NCBI GenBank assembly: GCA_011037195.1 | Contig: JAAEAF010000353.1 | Span: 1 to 64,000, forward strand | Direction of reading: 5' to 3' | Source: Triatoma infestans | Lineage: Eukaryota > Arthropoda > Insecta > Hemiptera > Reduviidae | DNA length: 64,000 nucleotides | Shown here: in pieces, positions 59,050-64,000 of the stretch | Numbering within the stretch: the first letter of the stretch is position 1 | Layout of the letters: the number at the start of each line of letters is the position of its first letter | Notes under the pieces: model-generated | Databases searched by the model: none | What the model saw: the letters and a program-made list of their open reading frames with translations, nothing else | Told to the model about the DNA's origin: nothing | Made by a program: the position numbers and the translations under genes

Positions 59050-59790
59050 CCTTACAACTTTCCTTCCGTCTTTAGTCTATAGTCTATATGCAGATGATTT
59101 ACAGATATACTTTAATTGCCCATTGTCTGAATTAGAACAGGGTATAGGCCCAAGTCAATTCCGATGTTAATTCAATTAATGAATGGGCGAAACAAAATTG
59201 TATTGAGTTTAATGTTTCTAAAACCGAAGCCATGATTATTGGAAGTGCCCATCATCTGTCAACAATATTGACTTGAATTCTATTTTAAAAATTACAATAG
59301 ATCAGGCTTCTATTCCTTACGTAGATTCTATTAAATGTTTGAGTGTCAACATTACTAACACTTTATCATGGAATAATCGTGTTGGTGAGATTTCTAACAA
59401 AATTTCTAAAACTTTGTCAGCCAGCTAAGGTACAATAGAAACATTCTGCCTAAGAAAACAGTTGATTACTACACATATATTTCCGCATATAGATTACTGT
59501 TCGCTAGTGTACAATGATTTAACAGCTGAATTGAACATAAAATTACAAAGATCAATGAATTCTTGTGTTCGTTTTATTTTTTAAATGTAAGAAGATACCA
59601 GTATTAATTACTGTACAGATAATATACAGGTTTCTTGGTACCAAGAAGATATGACGCACAACCACCTTTCCACTTGCTCAGGACTGGACGACATGCGCCA
59701 CCGACGATTCTTATTTTCTACTTAGCAAACTTTATAGGACTGCTAAAACCAGTCTTATGGCCTAAAAGGCCCTAGAATCAGGCGTAGGAA
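59050..59790 (+). pseudogene. LINE reverse transcriptase piece with YADD, plus strand
   Basis: LYADDLQIYFNCPLSELEQG at about 59080-59140 carries the YADD catalytic box. WAKQNCIEFNVSKTEAMIIG follows at about 59180-59245, then (in shifted frames) CLSVNITNTLSWNNRVGEI, IPHIDYCSLVYND-like sequence and MRHRRFLFSTLLSKLYRTAK near 59690-59740. Many frameshifts. Together with 58485-59040 it makes one element whose 5' part is inverted. Confidence 0.7.
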
Positions 59791-59800
59791 AAAAAAATGT

Positions 59801-60781
59801 GGTGTGAAACACTCACACAACTTTCTCTTATTCCAGTACTCAAAATTATAATTGACAAATTTTATAGTTTGTGTACCAAATTAATGGAATTCGTCGAAAA
59901 CTGAAAAAAAAAAAAACTTCAGTAAAAGCGCACTTCCGGTTTACTAATTTTCTTGAAACTCGGAATTTTGGCTATCTATTTATTTCTAATTAATTCTGTA
60001 TGGATTAATCAACTATGATAGTACTTTAGAGAAAAACATAACCCCTTCCCTCCCTGAAAAGTGCCCTTAAAAGAATTTTTACCAAAGAAATGTTTCAAAT
60101 CAAAGTTGTAGCTCTTTAAATGTGCAGTAAATATTCGAAGTTTGAAGAAAATCGTCAGGGCCATTTTTGAGTAAATCTCGAAAAAAGTGAAAAAAAAAAT
60201 ATTTAGTAAAGTGGTAAAGTAAACGCAATTCCCGGTCATTCTCGGAATTTTTTTCAAACTCGGAATTTCAACAATTCTATATGACATTATTCATATGACA
60301 GTAATGTCTAATAAACTGAAATAGCAGTTAAGATGAAAACGTAACCCCACCCCACCCCCAAGAAGTGCCCTTAAATGAATTTTCCCAGAGATGTTTCAAA
60401 TAAAAGTTGTAGCTCTTTGTATGTGTAGTTGATATACCTAGTTTAAACAAAATCGTCCGAGCCATTTTTGAGGAAATCGCAAAAAAGTAATAAAAAAAAA
60501 AAAACTAGTAAAGTGGTTACTTCCGGTTGAGGAACATTAACAGATAACGTACTGTCAGATCCCATGGTGATACCTAAACGGAATATTAAGTTACAATTAT
60601 CTACGGTTTTTCGTTTTTGAGCTATGCTGTTCATATACATACGCGCAGACACAGACTATTTGCTAAAAACCCACTTTTTTGGACTCAGGGGACCTCAAAA
60701 CAGGTTATTTTCGGTGAAAACTGTATATCGAAAATTTGACACGATTACAGTACTTCCTCTTACTAAGAGTAAGAGAAAGTA
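59801..60781 (-). repeat. Family R, full-length copy with two internal modules, minus orientation
   Basis: Begins GGTGTGAAACACTCACACAA and ends CTTACTAAGAGTAAGAGAAAGT. Both terminal hairpins are intact: GTGTGAAACACTCACAC, and ACTTCCTCTTACT-AAG-AGTAAGAGAAAGT. Two modules of about 330 bp can be aligned inside (59925-60185 and 60235-60480), each with a cytosine-rich 'aaccccaccccac' type patch, GTGCCCTTAAA and 'caaagttgtagctcttt'. No coding frame. Confidence 0.8.
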
Positions 60782-60964
60782 AAAATATACAGACTTAACA
60801 TATTTGAAGGAATATCTCTTCCAGGATCAATTTTCTAGAAGCAAAACAAGAAATAAAAATCCTCAGGATATATGCGTCTAGAAAAGTTTTGCTTTTTTAA
60901 GTTAAATATGAAAATAAAATAAGAAATTTTTGAATTTTTCATATTATTTTCAGAATGGTTTGGG

Positions 60965-61718
60965 TATGTTTTAATAAAATATCCCAAAAATTGAAATATC
61001 GCTAGAAATTTCAAAGTTGATATTCTGTTTAGATATTACTATCGCATGCGATATAAAGGTTTCCGGGCACAAATCCTTCAACAGGAAGTGCAGGGCTTTA
61101 TTGAATGTTTCTCCTTCCTCCTCCTAAGTTTTTCGTGATTTTCTTCAAAAAGGTTTCAATGATTATCTTTAAACTTCATATACTTAATACTACTTAATAC
61201 TATCTACGTAATAAACACCTATCACTGTTATTTAATATTTTTCCGGAAAAATTGATTTCCGGGTGGGGGGAGGAACAGTAGCGTTAAATTTTCCTCTAAA
61301 GTACCACTGCAGTAGAATGTTTGGTATATAATATTTGCAAAAGCATTGAAAAAATCCAAATTTGAAGGAAATCGGTTAACCGGAAGTGAGGTTTTACAAA
61401 TTAAGTTTATGAGAATTTTTTTGAATTTTCTCGACAATGACTATAACGATTTCCATTGAAATTGGAATAATAATTACACAGATTAAAAACTATCACTTTT
61501 ATTAGTAACATATTTTCTTTGAAAAAAATTATTTTAATTAATTCTACAGTATTTGTTGCGTTAAATTGTTAAATGTTATTATTATTGGTGCTTTCTTCTG
61601 GACTACAGTCTGGTTAAGTTAATGAGAAAATTTATAAAGTTTAAAGAAATTTGTCATTTTTAATATAATTGTATTAACAGCATTAAGAGAAAGTCGTGTG
61701 AATATTTCACACCAGATT
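60965..61718 (+). repeat. Family R copy, left-truncated
   Basis: Starts within the left part (ATATTCTGTTTAGATATTAC) and continues through AGGTTTCCGGGCACAAATCC, two modules, and the right end AAGAGAAAGTCGTGTGAATA plus TTTCACACCAGATT. The next copy begins 3 bp later. Confidence 0.75.
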
Positions 61719-61720
61719 AT

Positions 61721-62392
61721 TACTTTCTCTTATTCCTAGTAGGCGGAAGTATTGTAATCGTGTCAAATTTTCGATATTGAGTTTTCACCGGAAATATCCG
61801 TTTTGAGGTCCCCGGAGTCCAAAAAAGTGGTTTTTAGCAAATGGTCTGTGTGTATGACCAGCATAGTTCAAAAACGAAAAACCGTAGAAACGTGATATTC
61901 CGTTTAGGTATCACATGGGCATTACGCATCAAACGGTTGGTCATCTGTCAAAATTCCTCAACCGGAAATACCACTTTACTTGTTTTTTTGTTGTTTTTTT
62001 TTACTTTTTTGCAATTTTTTCAAAAATGGCTAAGAAGATTTTCTTTAAAACTTGTTATATCAACTACACATACAAAATGCTACAACTTTTATTTGAAACT
62101 TTTCTCTGGAAAAATTCATTTAAGGGCACTTTTGGGGGGAGTGGGTGGGGCTAGGTTTTTCATCTAAAGTGCTATCATAGTTTGAATTATACAATTCTAT
62201 CATCCAAACAAAATTAATTACAAATAAATAAATAGATGGGTAAAATTTCAAGTTTTTAGAAAATTAGTAAACCGGAAGTTTTGCTTTTTCTGAACAGTTT
62301 TTTTCAGTTTTCGACGAATTTTCATTAAATTTGGTACACAAAATATAAAATTTTGTGAACTGGAGTAAATGCTGTGTGAGTGTTTCACACCA
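61721..62392 (+). repeat. Family R copy with a single module
   Basis: Starts TACTTTCTCTTATTCCTAGTA. Only one complete internal module, then the right end CTGTGTGAGTGTTTCACACC near 62372-62391. Shorter (about 670 bp) than the 981-bp copy at 59801 through loss or lack of a module. Confidence 0.8.
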
Positions 62393-62399
62393 ATTTTCC

Positions 62400-63065
62400 T
62401 CAAATATAGAAAACTTTACTGAAAAAAGAGATAAAAAACAGAGATGCAGTAGAGATGAAAAACTACTCACTTATTCAGGATTCCCCTACTACCTCACAAT
62501 GTAGAGAGGACTTGCTAAAGAGTGCCACTTCTCTCTATCTGCCACAATCGCATGAGGGTTGCCTAACTAGATGCTTGAAAGTTATCGCTTAGTTATCGAT
62601 CAATGTCATGCGTCTCCTTCCTCATGGTATTTCCCCATTGCTTCAAATGTTTTTTCATAGGCTTTCTTACATTTTTCAAATCTTGATAGATGTTCAAAAC
62701 CAACTAGATTGGATCTTTTTAATATGCAATATTAAGGGGGTTCGCAATTCAGATTACTTCCTTTCTGATTGTTTGTTTCTCTCGCGATCCCTTCTTATTT
62801 TACCTTCCTCTGCCTAAGATACATTATCTCTGAGGCTTGTATATGGTTTATGCTGGTTTTATGTGAGAGACCGAAACTCTCATCCATATGCAGATGTATT
62901 TTATACTGTACGATAAACCCGCACCTTTGTTTTTTTTTTTTTAACAACTCTTTGTTGTTTAGGAAATTTTTTTAATTATACCCTTGTTACAACCTTCAGG
63001 TTGGCAGCAAAAATCTTCCTGAATTCAGATCATCCTTAATTCTTCCGTCATCGCTTATAATAAAA
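62400..63065. other. Intergenic, no gene seen
   Basis: Mixed composition, no recognised homology. Confidence 0.35.
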
Positions 63066-63069
63066 ACCC

Positions 63070-63530
63070 ATGTATTGTAAACACCAACTTGCTCTAGTGG
63101 ACTTTGTTTATCTTTATATTATGTATCTGCTATTGATTGCGAAGAATAAAAAGCGATTGAAAGTATGTCAAATATCTGATAAAGATACTCTGTTGACGCG
63201 GATGCTGCATTCCGTATTATGGAACCGCTACGTGAGCATTCCTACTAAGCACAATATATATGTCTCCTTAGTAGAAAGCATACTTCTGCATGGTTCGGCG
63301 GAGGCTTGGACTCTTATCAGCGAGGTTACACAGTACCCTAAATGCTTCGGGAATAGGGATTTGGAGGAGGTATTTAAGAAAAACTATTCTCGATCGAACG
63401 CCAAACGCCACCATCAGAGAGATAGCCGTAGCAAAAAAGACAATCCTCGAAAAAATTGATGAGAAGGTTGATGCGGTTTGTGAACATGTCTTGAGAATGG
63501 AAAATTCGCGCCCTCCTAAATAAGTATTTT
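63070..63530 (+). pseudogene. LINE reverse transcriptase C-terminal remnant
   Basis: SIPTKHNIYVSLVESILLHG then EAWTL (about 63235-63320) is the conserved region after the polymerase core. A frame change then gives WRRYLRKTILDRTPNATIRE and KKTILEKIDEK (about 63360-63465), followed by EHVLRMENSRPPK. This pattern is common at the C-terminus of non-LTR polymerases in insects. Confidence 0.7.
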
Positions 63531-63799
63531 GGTAGCAACCTTCCGGTAGAGAGAGGCGAGGGTGCTGGTGAGATAGCACAAAAATCTAGTTACACTTTTT
63601 TCCATAAGTCGTATTATAACAATCGTTTAATTTAACAAGTTAGTAGATTTTCCATGGATTATAATTAAACCATGGAATTATAGTAAAGTAAAATGATGTC
63701 TGCTTTTTCAGACGGGCTTTACGTCCAATTATGTGGACGGAGGCTGATAGTAAACATGCTTTACTATTCTAATATTATCCATATTATGAAGAAATTCGG

Positions 63800-63990
63800 T
63801 GATGATCGCTCAAGAAAGAAACATTCAATTATGCCAACGCTTCGACAGAGTTTCCTATCTTTATCAAGGCTTAATCTAAAAAAACAATACAATGAGGAAC
63901 CACAATGCATTAATAATACTGTAAAATGTGGAATAATAAAAACCAAAACAAACAAACAAAGAAAATGTTAAAGAAATAACATTGAAGATA
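63800..63990 (-). repeat. Penelope-like terminal repeat fragment
   Basis: The minus strand contains AAGCCTTGATAAAGATAGG and AAACTCTGTCGAAGCGTTGGC, similar to the 'caaggc...aaagac...gtcgaaacgttggc' motif in the inverted repeat at 29700-30195. Confidence 0.5.
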
Positions 63991-64000
63991 TATCATTTCT

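Noticed and set aside
61721..62392. Family R as a typical Helitron
   Set aside because: The right-end hairpin is attractive, but the terminal CTRR in the expected spacing and a 5' TC start are not consistent among copies, so only noted as a possibility.
1..64000. CRISPR arrays, bacterial operons, prophage or integron structure
   Set aside because: Intron-containing metazoan genes and eukaryotic transposons throughout; no spaced identical short repeats of CRISPR type were seen.

Overview
The window is AT-rich eukaryotic nuclear DNA, almost certainly from an insect. Genes carry GT-AG introns from about 80 bp to almost 5 kb, host proteins match insect/metazoan families, and much of the space between exons is mariner, Tc1, LINE, Penelope-like and SINE debris. 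A hemipteran is plausible but not proven by the sequence. There is one 831-base assembly gap (50098-50928). All splice models below were derived by hand from exon homology, GT/AG signals and codon phase, and all of them close in frame.

Four host genes are supported. (1) USE1, an ER SNARE, is a single-exon minus-strand gene at 4967-5728. (2) NRDP1/RNF41 (fly elgi type), a RING E3 ubiquitin ligase, has 6 coding exons on the plus strand at 6446-13463 (313 aa). It is head-to-head with USE1 across about 0.7 kb, which may hold a shared promoter region. (3) An omega-class glutathione S-transferase has 6 coding exons on the plus strand at 25707-34364 (240 aa, active-site Cys28). (4) A proton-coupled oligopeptide transporter (SLC15/PEPT family) has 15 coding exons on the minus strand at 37167-45303 (686 aa), convergent with the GST. 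A small ORF at 804-1199 resembles the C76-like cysteine peptidase domain seen in some transposons and large DNA viruses; its status is uncertain.

Mobile DNA dominates the rest. The commonest family, called family R here, has about twelve copies or fragments (roughly 0.7-1 kb when full). It is non-coding, has hairpin-forming ends (TACTTTCTCTTACT...AGTAAGAGGAAGTA at one end, GTGTGAGTGTTTCACAC at the other) and internal modules that vary in number. A tRNA-headed SINE family has at least nine copies. Two mariners are present: one old and broken by a SINE, the other an internally deleted 914-bp element with TA duplications and perfect 34-bp terminal inverted repeats. LINE pieces include two oppositely oriented 3' ends with TAA-type tails, and one piece with a 5' inversion. 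Penelope-like remnants include a GIY-YIG endonuclease piece. Several long inverted repeats occur, some carrying hammerhead-ribozyme-like motifs. Nested insertions (R containing SINE and mariner; R containing an unknown segment and a LINE; mariner containing a SINE) give relative ages.

The four host genes do not form a pathway. They are neighbours separated by repeats. The most unusual items are family R, the hammerhead-like foldback at 55402-55725, and a 69-nt pre-miRNA-like hairpin at 35545-35613.
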